A stretch of DNA of 64,000 nucleotides. Origin: Microcoleus vaginatus_C. Lineage in GTDB: Bacteria; Cyanobacteriota; Cyanobacteriia; Cyanobacteriales; Microcoleaceae. Positions within the stretch are counted from its first letter, which is position 1; each line of letters begins with the position of its first letter. Below are positions 8,702-17,054 of this stretch, one piece after another. The notes under the pieces were generated by a model. The model was not told the DNA's origin. It ran no database searches and was given only the letters and a program-made list of their open reading frames with translations. The position numbers were made by a program, and so were the translations under genes. The stretch lies in the NCBI GenBank assembly GCA_040004035.1, contig JAMPLN010000003.1. One strand, written 5' to 3'.

Positions 8702-11017
8702 TCATTTCGGCCGAAAAGTAAAAACGATCGCAATTAAACCCCCTGCTACCATTGCCAAAGCTGAGGGTACCAAAGGCACCCACCAGCCCTCGATTAGCAA
8801 AAACCAGCAAACCCCGCACAAAATCCCCCCAGATGCGATCGCCCCCAACACCGCGTGCAGCCTGCGTCGGCTGACAATCGCGATCGCGCTACCAACTGCT
8901 GCCCAACCCACAATCCACAGCATTTGGGCCCATTCAGGTGCAATTTGCAGCAGCGGGCGCCCATCCAAAGCAGCGCTGATAATTTGACTCGACATTTGCG
9001 ATTGAATTAACACCCCCGGCATTTTCTGGGAAGGCGATTCTCCCGCACTGTAGGGCGTCAAAAAATAATCTGGATTGGAAATCGGAGCAGTCACGCCAAT
9101 AAAGATAATTCGGTCTTTTATCAAATTGGGATTGACTTTTCCTTCTAACAGTTCTGCCAGCATGACTCGGCGAACAAAATTTTTTGGTTGTCGGTAATTG
9201 AGCATCATTTGAAAACCGCGATCGTCCAAGTTTTGATAAGCGCCTGTACTGCCGTGAATCGGTGCAAAAACTGCATTACCCAGCCTTATCTTATCTCTGG
9301 CAATATCTTCCGGTTTGATGCCTTTTGCTGCTAGGTAATGGAGGGCAGCCCTCGCGCTCAAAGAGTGCTCTGTAGTACAAGGATCGCTGCTGTGCGGCTG
9401 CATAAACAGCAAGTGGCGGCGGAGAATGCCGTCGGCATCTGCCACCACATCGCTGAACCCGAGGCGCTCTTTTGGCAGTGCGGGCGGGGGTTTGATGCCG
9501 CATTTGTTGGGTTTGCCGGTTTCTTTGACGCTGCACAAACCAATTAAACTCCGATCGCCCTGAAAGCGAGCGGCTAATGCTGCATAACCGGGCCCTAAAG
9601 GGCGATCGCGGAAGATATCCAGGGCGATCGTTTGCGCCCCATACTGTGCCAATTTTTCCACTGCTTTTGCGATCGTCGCATCCGGCAGCGGAAAGCCGTA
9701 TTTGTTGATATCCGTTTCCGTCGCCTCCACCACCAGCAAACGCGAGTCTGAGCTTTCAGCAGGCCGCAGCCGCATCAGTTGGTCAAAAGCTTGCAATTCC
9801 CATATCTGGAGCAAGCCCAGCGATCGCGCTCCCATGACAGAAACAGCAGCAGTTGCGATCGCCAACAGCCCGATCTGAAAGCGGCGCAGCCGAGATAAAG
9901 ATGGCGGATTGCTGACAGTTTCCGGCTCGGGTTTGTGCAGCAACTCTTGCCAAGTTGGCGGCTGGGATGCCGGATTTTGACAAATAATCGGCAGCCAATC
10001 CGCGCCGGAAATTTCTGACTCTAATTCTGCCAATCTTTGCCTCGCGAGGCGCACTGCCACATACAAAGGTTCCCCGCTGCAAAAAGCTTGGAGAAAATAC
10101 TTTAAAAAATCTTGGGCAACTCGATCCGACACCGGTTCTCGCATCACGATCGTTTGCGGGATTCCCAAATCTTCCAACTGTCGCGCTATCCCCAATCCGT
10201 CGCAAGAATTGATAATCGCCAACTGCAAGCCGCTGCTCACCGCTAGCTTGAAGCCTTGTTTCAGTTCTTCTACTGTTAAACTCTCGGTTTTATTGATATA
10301 AAATCTACCCGATCGGCCGTCGCTGCAGGTGGAACTGTGTCCGGCAAAGAATAAGATATCCCAGCTTTTTTCCCAAAGCTGGTCGCCGATTTGGCGGCGA
10401 CTTGGTTCTACTAAAAAAGTAACTTCTGCTGAGGGCAATCCTGCAAGTATAATTCGATCTTGCTCAATATCAATTTTTTGACTGTTACCCAAAATTGCTA
10501 AAATTTTTACGCAGCCTTTAGCAGGATTTCTGTTGGCGATCGCCGGTTTTTTAGAAGTTGCGGGGCTCAAAGCAATTTCGGCTTTCGGGTAGCGCTCAAA
10601 AATATCCCAACAGTACCAAGGCAGCCGCCGCAAATCGATGTCGTCAGTTTTGATTAAAAATCGAATCGTGTCCGACGGCATTAATTGTTCGAGCAATGTT
10701 TCTTTGAGTTCGCGAAACGGTTCGGAGTTGAGCCAGCTATTGATTTGCTGGCTTAACTTTTCCCGCAACAAGCGGCATTTTGCCAACTGTTCCGCACGAG
10801 AACCGCTAATGCTAATTTCGATCGGCTTAATGCGGAAATCTCCCAAACTGCGATAGGTTGACTGCCAGCGATCGTAGTGTTCCGCTATTTCTGGTTTCGG
10901 AGGCAGGAAGGCTTGGATTTCCACTGCAGGCCGATCTCCTTCCGCGCCGATTTCCAGAGAAACTCGCACCCCTTTTATCAAGTTATCATCTAGCTTCAAA
11001 ACAACTAATTTCGGCAT
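8702..11017 (-). CDS. CHAT-CHASE2 transmembrane sensor protein
   Basis: 771 residues from the preferred start at 11017 (MPKLVVLKLDDN, the usual opening of this cyanobacterial family). An upstream start at 11092 would add 25 atypical residues. Residues about 170-345 form a CHAT domain with His227 (FFAGHSS) and Cys272 (INSCDGLG). A membrane segment follows at about 381-400, then a CHASE2 sensor region (about 405-660: 'LLVVEATETDINKYG', 'ALDIFRDRP', 'DRIIFIGVTA'). Three C-terminal membrane helices end the protein (about residues 695-770). CHASE2 normally lies outside the cytoplasmic membrane and senses small molecules; here it is joined to an N-terminal cytoplasmic CHAT in place of the usual kinase or cyclase. 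It lies downstream of the sigma-like and DUF1822 genes on the same strand, a cluster seen in cyanobacteria. Confidence 0.88.
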   Translation of the reverse strand: MPKLVVLKLDDNLIKGVRVSLEIGAEGDRPAVEIQAFLPPKPEIAEHYDRWQSTYRSLGDFRIKPIEISISGSRAEQLAKCRLLREKLSQQINSWLNSEPFRELKETLLEQLMPSDTIRFLIKTDDIDLRRLPWYCWDIFERYPKAEIALSPATSKKPAIANRNPAKGCVKILAILGNSQKIDIEQDRIILAGLPSAEVTFLVEPSRRQIGDQLWEKSWDILFFAGHSSTCSDGRSGRFYINKTESLTVEELKQGFKLAVSSGLQLAIINSCDGLGIARQLEDLGIPQTIVMREPVSDRVAQDFLKYFLQAFCSGEPLYVAVRLARQRLAELESEISGADWLPIICQNPASQPPTWQELLHKPEPETVSNPPSLSRLRRFQIGLLAIATAAVSVMGARSLGLLQIWELQAFDQLMRLRPAESSDSRLLVVEATETDINKYGFPLPDATIAKAVEKLAQYGAQTIALDIFRDRPLGPGYAALAARFQGDRSLIGLCSVKETGKPNKCGIKPPPALPKERLGFSDVVADADGILRRHLLFMQPHSSDPCTTEHSLSARAALHYLAAKGIKPEDIARDKIRLGNAVFAPIHGSTGAYQNLDDRGFQMMLNYRQPKNFVRRVMLAELLEGKVNPNLIKDRIIFIGVTAPISNPDYFLTPYSAGESPSQKMPGVLIQSQMSSQIISAALDGRPLLQIAPEWAQMLWIVGWAAVGSAIAIVSRRRLHAVLGAIASGGILCGVCWFLLIEGWWVPLVPSALAMVAGGLIAIVFTFRPK

Positions 11018-11147
11018 GGCTAACAACTGATAAGCCCAGGCGCATCTAAATTTTACAGTCACGGCGCGATGAAATTCTTGTGGGCTGGGCATCCGGCCCG
11101 CCCAAGTTCCATTTCCATGCTGAACAACTTATGACAAGTCGGCCTCT

Positions 11148-12161
11148 TTAGGCGGCAAAATTCTCTGCAATACAGAGTTCTTTCAGTTTTACCACAACGC
11201 TGAAACATTCTCCGCGATCGGCGGCAAATTCTAGAGTCATGTAGCCGTTACCGCTGCCGGCGCAAGCTTCCATGACAGTTTTTCCCTCGCCGTCGGTGAC
11301 TTTCAGAGTCAGATTGAGCGGCAAGCTGTCTGCCCCGCCGGCGGGATGCACCTGTACTTTAATATTAGTTTCAGTATCGGTTGTTGGTTCGATCGCCACC
11401 AGCAAAGCTACCGCTGGGGCTGGTTCTATTACACCCCTCCAGAAATTAGGTTTTTCCTGAACAGAGTCCAGGGTTGCTGATGCTTTTTCCGAGATATCTG
11501 CTGTCAGATGGATTATCTTTCCCCGCACGACTGCGCTGCTGTAACGAAAAGCTAAATGAGGTTCTTTTGGCACTAAAATATCTTCTATAGACTGCCAACC
11601 AGCATCAAAAATATTGTGCAGCCACTGGCGCAGTTGTACAGTTTTCCTGCTGCGTTCCAGACAATCCAAATGTTGGAGAAACTTGTCAATACTTTGCAAT
11701 TTGTCAATAGCTAAATCGCCACCCCTTGCAGTTTTCATAAAGCCCAGCAAAGTAGCTTCTTGTCGCTTTATATCGATTTCAACTGCTACTAAACCAATGC
11801 GATCGTCCGGTATTTCCAGCGGAATGTAACAAAAATTGCCAGACTTCAGAGGTCGGCATTCCAAATGACCGAGTTGAGTTAATTTCAAGTCTGCTGCATC
11901 GGTGTAAAGGCGCATGGCCGCGTTCCAACTGTCGCTGGCATTCAAGTCTGTGGGAATGTCCATCATTTCCAGGTAATCTTTCACTGCACATACAGCCAAA
12001 GTGTTGAAATAAACTTGCTCTTTTTTCTCCGGGGATGTCACTCCGTCAAGATTTGAAAACTTCTGTGCCAGCCGCAGGGCTGCGGCGGTAATGGGCAGGG
12101 GAATGGATTTTTCTCTGATATTTTCGGTGCTATTATTCATCGCGGTTTTCCTCTTTGACAT
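11148..12161 (-). CDS. DUF1822 family protein
   Basis: 337 residues, soluble, with no signal peptide. The N-terminal 230 residues carry the DUF1822 pattern: 'QVYFNTLAVCAVKDYLEMM', a 'DLNASDSWNAAMRLYTDAADL' segment, then GHLECRPL and 'CYIPLEIPDDRIGLVAVEID'. The C-terminal 100 residues are beta-rich ('VALLVAIEPTTDTETNIKVQ') and end in a VVVKLKELCIAE strand. DUF1822 is cyanobacterial, of unknown function, and typically encoded between a sigma-like gene and a CHASE2 or CHAT gene, exactly the arrangement here (30 bases after the sigma-like gene, 130 before CHAT-CHASE2). The start could be Met1 or Met8; no ribosome site decides it. A role as adaptor between sensor and regulator is only inference. 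Confidence 0.8.
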   Translation of the reverse strand: MSKRKTAMNNSTENIREKSIPLPITAAALRLAQKFSNLDGVTSPEKKEQVYFNTLAVCAVKDYLEMMDIPTDLNASDSWNAAMRLYTDAADLKLTQLGHLECRPLKSGNFCYIPLEIPDDRIGLVAVEIDIKRQEATLLGFMKTARGGDLAIDKLQSIDKFLQHLDCLERSRKTVQLRQWLHNIFDAGWQSIEDILVPKEPHLAFRYSSAVVRGKIIHLTADISEKASATLDSVQEKPNFWRGVIEPAPAVALLVAIEPTTDTETNIKVQVHPAGGADSLPLNLTLKVTDGEGKTVMEACAGSGNGYMTLEFAADRGECFSVVVKLKELCIAENFAA

Positions 12162-12191
12162 ATTTTTTTTAGGACAGGACTTGTCCTGCCT

Positions 12192-12872
12192 TTATTCCAG
12201 ATATCCTTGATTTTTGGCAAAATTTCGCAAGCGGGGCAGACATTCTCTTTTATAAAAATTTGGTGCGGTTGACGGCGGCAAGTTAAATTCAAGAGCAATG
12301 TTTTTCCAGGGAGTTTCCGGGGGAAGACGCCTCAGAATTAAGGTTTGGCAAGTGACATCGGGGCGTTCTTTGATGTGAACACTTCTCAATTCCCCCTCCG
12401 GATCTGCCCGCACCCATTTTTTTGTCTCTTCTAGGATGGCTAGCGGACTGTCAGAATAAGTCGGCGGGTTTTCGATATTATTGATCAGGTTAATTTCTGC
12501 TGAGTCTTCTGAAATCAACGGTAAATCACGTCTAACTTTTTCCTGCGTTCGTTCGAGAGTGAAGTCTTTGAGTCGCATCTTGAGATATTTGTCCAGCCAC
12601 GTAATGACGCTGCCCAGATTGCGATCGTAAGGTTTGTTTGCGGTGTTCGCTTCGCAAACATTGCGACAAAAATACACCCACGTTTGCTGTAAAGCATCGT
12701 TGTAATGAGGCGTGTCTTCTTGCCAAAGTTTGCCGGATTTTACAATCAGCCTCACTATCTCGCTGAGTTTTTCCCGCCGCATCAGGCTTTTGGGCGGATG
12801 CGAACAGGCTTGTGCAACTAGCTGTTGGAGTTGTTGGTTTAAATTGTTTTCCTTACCGTTGGTGTCGGGCAT
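12192..12872 (-). CDS. Sigma-70-like regulatory protein of the DUF1822/CHASE2 cluster
   Basis: 226 residues from ATG at 12872, chosen because an AAGGAGG Shine-Dalgarno site lies ten bases upstream; an earlier Met (12974) lacks one. The middle region ('ALQQTWVYFCRNVC', 'GSVITWLDKYLKMRLKDF') resembles sigma region 2 of ECF-like factors. The C-terminus ('CQTLILRRLPPETPWKNIALEF') has the shape of a region-4 helix-turn-helix. Such proteins open operons with DUF1822 and CHASE2 genes in cyanobacteria. It may direct RNA polymerase to its own cluster. The match to canonical sigma factors is weak: the promoter-melting residues are not obvious, so it could be a sigma-derived regulator. It is the first gene of the minus-strand set 12872-8702. 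Confidence 0.65.
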   Translation of the reverse strand: MPDTNGKENNLNQQLQQLVAQACSHPPKSLMRREKLSEIVRLIVKSGKLWQEDTPHYNDALQQTWVYFCRNVCEANTANKPYDRNLGSVITWLDKYLKMRLKDFTLERTQEKVRRDLPLISEDSAEINLINNIENPPTYSDSPLAILEETKKWVRADPEGELRSVHIKERPDVTCQTLILRRLPPETPWKNIALEFNLPPSTAPNFYKRECLPRLRNFAKNQGYLE

Positions 12873-13413
12873 CGGCGATCGCCTCCTTAAGAGTCTCTGG
12901 ATCAATGCTGGACACGGCATTTGCTGGTTTAAATTCCAAGATAGAATTCCTGATTTGATTAGTCCTGGACGCATTTCAAAGTAATTGTGTCATTGGCAGG
13001 TGAAAGGAATAATCTCAAACCCTTGTAACACCGCCCTTGAATGCGTAAGTCCTGTTGATGTTTAGCAGTCGAACAGGTGCTCTGTGCCAATCAGTTATCA
13101 GCATCGTGCGAGAAAATTTCGCGCAAATTAGGCAAAAATTTTAAAAATATTTAGTTGACAAATTCCCGCAAATGGGGTATTAAATCGATTTGAGATTGAA
13201 CCCACGGATGCGTTCTCTGCCTCGTCTGCGGTTTAAATAATTCAGATCCAAGCGGAAACGATATCACCGATCGCCCGAATCTGCCCCAACATCCGCTAGC
13301 TGTGCGTATTTCCCTGTATTCCCAATGGCCGACTTGCTTATTTGCCGAGAACTCATATACTTTGTCAAGTTAAGAAAATATTTTTTTGATTCATCCAGGA
13401 GCGAGAAAAAAAA
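12873..13413. other. Divergent spacer between sigma-like gene and glgA
   Basis: 540 bases separating divergent genes. It holds the strong ribosome site of the sigma-like gene (12883-12888), a good sigma-70 type promoter pointing to glgA (13155-13183), and no convincing coding region. A long leader of about 225 bases before glgA is implied. Confidence 0.5.
13155..13183 (+). promoter_or_regulatory. Putative sigma-70 type promoter for glgA
   Basis: TTGACA at 13155-13160, a 17-base spacer, and TATTAA at 13178-13183, directed towards glgA. The -35 is a perfect match and the spacing is optimal. Transcription from here would give an untranslated leader of roughly 225 bases. Confidence 0.45.
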
Positions 13414-14889
13414 ATGTACATAGTACAAATTGCCTCGGAGTGCGCCCCCGTCATCAAAGCAGGAGGTTTGGGCGACGTAGTTTACGGCTTGAGTCGGGAG
13501 TTACAGAATGCCGGTCACTGCGTCGAGATTATTGTACCCAAGTACGACTGCATGAGGTATGACCACATTTGGGGACTTCACGAAGCTTACCGGGATTTGG
13601 CGGTGCCCTGGTACGGGGGCGAAATCCTCTGTGATGTCTTGTGCGGCTGGGTGCACGGGCAGTTGTGTTTTTTCATCGAACCTCGCTCTCAAGATAACTT
13701 TTTTAATCGCGGCTGTTATTACGGGTGCAATGACGACAATATGCGGTTTGCATTTTTCAGCAAAGCCTCTTTGGAATTTTTGCTCAGAAGCAACAAGCGT
13801 CCCGATGTGATTCACTGTCACGATTGGCAAACTGGTTTGGTGCCAGTCCTGCTGTTTGAAATATACAAATACAATTGGATGGAATATCAGCGAGTCTGCT
13901 ATACCATTCACAATTTCAAGCATCAAGGCATGGGAGGTAGCGATATTTTGCAAGCAACGGGTTTGCACAGACCGGATTATTATTTTGATTACGATCGCCT
14001 CCGAGATAACTTTAACCCTTTTGCCCTCAACTTTATGAAAGGCGGCATTGTTTACTCGAACTTTGTCACCACGGTTTCGCCACACCACGCTTGGGAAGCT
14101 CACCTCGGCGAGTTTGGCTACGGTTTGGGCCATACTTTGCACTTGTATCAAGAGAAGTTTCGCGGGGTGCTCAACGGTATTGATTATGATGTGTGGAATC
14201 CCGAGACCGATCGCTACATTCCGCACCACTACACTAAGGATGATTTGGCAGGAAAAGCCAAAACTAAAAAAGCTTTGCGCGATCGGCTGTTACTGCGCGA
14301 TGCTGACAAGCCTATTATTACCTTTATCGGTCGTTTGGACGACCAAAAAGGTGTTCATCTCGTCCACCATGCAATTTATTACTCTCTGAGTAAGGGAGCG
14401 CAATTCGTGCTTTTGGGTTCCGCGACGGAAGCGGGAATTAACGCGCATTTCCAGCACGAGAAACAGTTTTTAAATGACAATCCAGACTGCCATTTAGAAC
14501 TAGGTTTTAATGAGGAACTGTCGCACTTAATTTACGCGGGTGGGGATATGATTGTGGTTCCCAGCAATTACGAACCCTGCGGACTGACTCAGATGATCGG
14601 GTTGAGGTACGGTACTGTTCCTGTGGTGCGGGGAGTTGGCGGTTTGGTGAATACTGTGTTCGATCGAGATTACGACACCCGCCACCTGCCGGAAGAACGC
14701 AACGGTTACGTGTTTTACCAAACAGACTACTCGGCTTTAGAGTCGGCGCTCGATCGGGCGATCGGATTGTGGTATGACTATCATGATGAATTTGAAAAAC
14801 TCATGCTTCAAGGCATGAATTGTGACAATTCGTGGAAATATCCCGCTAAAGACTATGTGGAAATTTACGAGCTAATTCGACACAAATAA
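13414..14889 (+). CDS. glgA: Glycogen synthase (GT5)
   Basis: 491 residues, full length for bacterial GlgA. It transfers glucose from ADP-glucose to the growing alpha-1,4-glucan. The N-terminal Rossmann half opens with the ADP-glucose binding motif K-A-G-G-L-G-D-V (residues about 16-23). VIHCHDWQTGLVPVL and YTIHNFKHQG are GT5 signatures. The C-terminal half has 'FIGRLDDQKGVHLV' and ends the active site with NYEPCGLTQMIGLRYG, which includes the catalytic-domain Glu of the E-x-C-G-L motif. A GGAGCGA ribosome site lies about ten bases before the ATG. The opening MYIVQIASECAPVIKAGGLG matches the cyanobacterial isoform distinct from the plain bacterial GlgA; cyanobacteria often carry two, and numbering differs between authors, so none is assigned. 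It stands alone downstream of a clear promoter. Confidence 0.95.
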   Translation: MYIVQIASECAPVIKAGGLGDVVYGLSRELQNAGHCVEIIVPKYDCMRYDHIWGLHEAYRDLAVPWYGGEILCDVLCGWVHGQLCFFIEPRSQDNFFNRGCYYGCNDDNMRFAFFSKASLEFLLRSNKRPDVIHCHDWQTGLVPVLLFEIYKYNWMEYQRVCYTIHNFKHQGMGGSDILQATGLHRPDYYFDYDRLRDNFNPFALNFMKGGIVYSNFVTTVSPHHAWEAHLGEFGYGLGHTLHLYQEKFRGVLNGIDYDVWNPETDRYIPHHYTKDDLAGKAKTKKALRDRLLLRDADKPIITFIGRLDDQKGVHLVHHAIYYSLSKGAQFVLLGSATEAGINAHFQHEKQFLNDNPDCHLELGFNEELSHLIYAGGDMIVVPSNYEPCGLTQMIGLRYGTVPVVRGVGGLVNTVFDRDYDTRHLPEERNGYVFYQTDYSALESALDRAIGLWYDYHDEFEKLMLQGMNCDNSWKYPAKDYVEIYELIRHK

Positions 14890-15096
14890 TTAGTAGGGGT
14901 AGCAGTGTACAAGTTACTAACTGTAGGGTGTGCACAGCTAGCCCGCGTCTTGGTGGCTGTTGAGCCTGGTCGAGAATTCCGGCAGTTGATACATGGCGTT
15001 GACGCGAATCGGTTGGGAGAGCGCTGTTGCTTTTTTTTGGGAGTGCGAGGTTGTTTAAGGAATCTTTTTAAATGTATGGGTGGGCTAAACTTAATG

Positions 15097-15935
15097 GGGC
15101 GTTGGTGAATTAGGGTATGATGATTTGAGAGTGCGAGCGCCAAAAAATAACACTTCACAAAACGCAGAGCTTATGCAATGTCCTGAATGTCAGTCAACTC
15201 ATGTTAATAAAAATGGTCAGAAAAAAGGTAAACAGAATTATATTTGTGTCGGTTGTGGCAGACAATTTATAGAGGGCTATCAACCTCAGAAAGGTTATTC
15301 TGAAGATCTGAAACGTGAATGTCTCAAAATGTATGTAAATGGTCTGGGTTTTCGAGCAATTGGGAGAGTCAAAAATGTGCATCATACGACAATCATTAAT
15401 TGGGTCAAACAAGTAGGAAAGCTCCTGCCAGATTTTTATGAGGCAGAAATAACTCCACAAGTCGGAGAATTAGATGAATTAGAAACATTTGTTGGCTCAA
15501 AAAAAACAAAATCTGGTTATGGACAGCAGTAGACCATTTTAAACCAGGTATTCTAGGATGGGTTTTAGGCGACCATAGTGCCAAAACCTTTGAACCACTA
15601 TGGGAGATTGTTAATAAATGGAAATGCCATTTTTATGTGACAGATGGATGGAAAGTTTACCCTAAGTTTATTCCGGATGGAGATCAGATTATTAGTAAAA
15701 CATATATGATAAGAGTTGATGGTGAAAATACAAGATTAAGGCATTATTTGGCTCGCCTAAAACGAAAAAGTCTTTGTTATTCTAAATCTGAACAAATGTT
15801 AAGATATTCAATTCAGTTACTAATTCACTATCTAAAATTTGCAGATGTTCCAGTTCCGTATCAAAATCAAAGAAATTATTTTCGCTTGTCTGCGATCACA
15901 CTATAAGTTTATCATACCTTGATTCAGCAACGCCC
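15097..15935 (+). mobile_element. IS1-family insertion sequence, 839 bp
   Basis: Bounded by imperfect 25-base terminal inverted repeats: left GGGCGTTGGTGAATTAGGG followed by TATGAT (15097-15121), and right the reverse complement of GGGCGTTGCTGAATCAAGG followed by TATGAT (15911-15935), differing at three positions. It contains one transposase read through a -1 frameshift. No 8-9 base target duplication is visible at the edges, so the insertion is old or a neighbouring deletion has occurred. It inserted in the spacer between glgA and the PPTase gene. Confidence 0.85.
15173..15906 (+). CDS. IS1-family transposase, InsA/InsB joined by -1 frameshift
   Basis: The first frame (ATG 15173, stop 15532) gives an InsA-like zinc-finger and helix-turn-helix part: C-P-E-C near the start, C-V-G-C about 24 residues on, then 'FRAIGRVKNVHHTTIINWV'. 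The InsB catalytic part begins in that frame with GELDELETFVGSKK and continues in the -1 frame: 'IWLWTAVDHFKPGILGWVLG', then VTDGWKVYP, 'VDGENTRLRHYLARL' and 'LCYSKSEQMLRYSI' to the stop at 15906. The shift falls in a run of eight A followed by C (15489-15497), the same type of slippery site IS1 uses for programmed -1 frameshifting. It may thus be functional, although a simple one-base loss in the run cannot be excluded. An upstream TTG (15125) is an alternative start. Confidence 0.8.
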
Positions 15936-16032
15936 GCAATGCCAGAGCTTGAAGGCTCAACCCGTAGACCTATTGTAGTGACCATTGCCGTGATCTTTTA
16001 CCTTTGGCGATCGGTATAAACTCACATCTTGC

Positions 16033-16131
16033 ACCATTCTCAAGAACAGGCAAGATGCCTGTTCAACAAAGAGTGAATTTTATTGTGGAACAGGCATCTT
16101 GCCTGTTCATAAAAAGCTTATGGAGAATGGT
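16033..16131. repeat. Inverted pair of family A palindromes
   Basis: Two opposed palindromes (16044-16064 and 16088-16108, cores GAACAGGCAAGATGCCTGTTC and GAACAGGCATCTTGCCTGTTC) inside outer inverted ends ACCATTCTC / GAGAATGGT. Lies 19 bases past the PPTase stop and could act as its terminator. The rest of the 15936-16149 spacer shows nothing else. Confidence 0.8.
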
Positions 16132-16149
16132 ACAACATTTCAGCATAAA

Positions 16150-16905
16150 TCAAAACTCCCCTGTCCACTGCCAACAATGAAGTTTCCAGGAATCTCCTGC
16201 AACCGCAACAGCCGCCACCATATCTGAACTCGGAATTAATTCCATTAAAGACCATCTCGAAGCTTCTTCGGGGTTTCCTTCAACATTTAACAGCGCGGCA
16301 GGTTCTCCTGGTGCGAGGCTGACATCAAACTGATTCAGGGGAATAGAAAGTCCTTTCCCGACTGCTTTGATATAGGCTTCTTTGCGAGTCCAACAGGTGA
16401 AAAAGGCTTTGGGCTGGAGATGCTCTGGGAGCGAACGCAACACAGTATTTTCTAAGGGGGAAAAAAACTTTTCAGCAATCTGCAGACAAGGAAATTTGGG
16501 ATTGATACCTTCAATATCGACACCAATATCTAGACTTTTGGTAATAGCAATTAGAGCCATGTTCCCTGAGTGTGACAAATTGAAACGGAGGGTGTTTCCC
16601 CCTTGGGCGGCGATGAGGGAGGGTTTGCCGTAGGGATTGTAGTCAAAGCGCAAAAGGTGAGAATTTATGTTAAGATAACGACTCAGAATCGCTCTCAGGG
16701 CGCCACGACTTACAATAAATTGCGATCGACCTTTGGGAAAATGAAAACTCTCGGCTTTTTTCCGCTCGTCGGTAGAGAGAGTCTGTTGTAAACTCTGCAA
16801 GCAAAATTCTGTTTGAGCCAGAGACACGCGCCAAACATGAATTTCGCCCGCACCCAATGTCAAGTCTAGCGGTGGAGAATTCCACGAAGGAATGACAGCA
16901 ATCAT
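16150..16905 (-). CDS. 4'-phosphopantetheinyl transferase (Sfp/HetI type)
   Basis: 251 residues. It transfers the phosphopantetheine arm of CoA to a serine of acyl- or peptidyl-carrier proteins. The two Mg/CoA signature blocks are present: GVDIEGINPKF (about residues 127-137) and 'CWTRKEAYIKAVGKGLSIPL' (about 170-189). The 'RFDYNPYGKPSL' and FNLSHSGNMALIAI segments are typical of the Sfp-like double-domain class, as is the length. In filamentous cyanobacteria the single Sfp-type enzyme (HetI) serves fatty acid, polyketide, nonribosomal peptide and glycolipid synthesis. A GGCAGGGTA ribosome site precedes the ATG. No synthase genes lie nearby, so it is probably the general housekeeping enzyme. 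Confidence 0.9.
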   Translation of the reverse strand: MIAVIPSWNSPPLDLTLGAGEIHVWRVSLAQTEFCLQSLQQTLSTDERKKAESFHFPKGRSQFIVSRGALRAILSRYLNINSHLLRFDYNPYGKPSLIAAQGGNTLRFNLSHSGNMALIAITKSLDIGVDIEGINPKFPCLQIAEKFFSPLENTVLRSLPEHLQPKAFFTCWTRKEAYIKAVGKGLSIPLNQFDVSLAPGEPAALLNVEGNPEEASRWSLMELIPSSDMVAAVAVAGDSWKLHCWQWTGEF

Positions 16906-17054
16906 ATATTTACCCTGCCTTATCCAAAGCTTCCACGTACGAAATTACCGATTTTCTTCTTGATCTTGTTTCTCTTCCTTCGCACCCTACCCTTCGGGAA
17001 CGGCTTCGCCGAACGCGCCTTCGCGGTTCGTTAAATAAGTCCCAATTTCAACCG

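Noticed and set aside
9338..10205. Several open frames on both strands within the CHAT-CHASE2 gene
   Set aside because: High-G/C third positions create overlapping open frames; the CHASE2 reading frame is clearly the real one.
14905..15108. 67-codon frame between glgA and the IS element
   Set aside because: It runs across the IS left end, so it is a chance frame.
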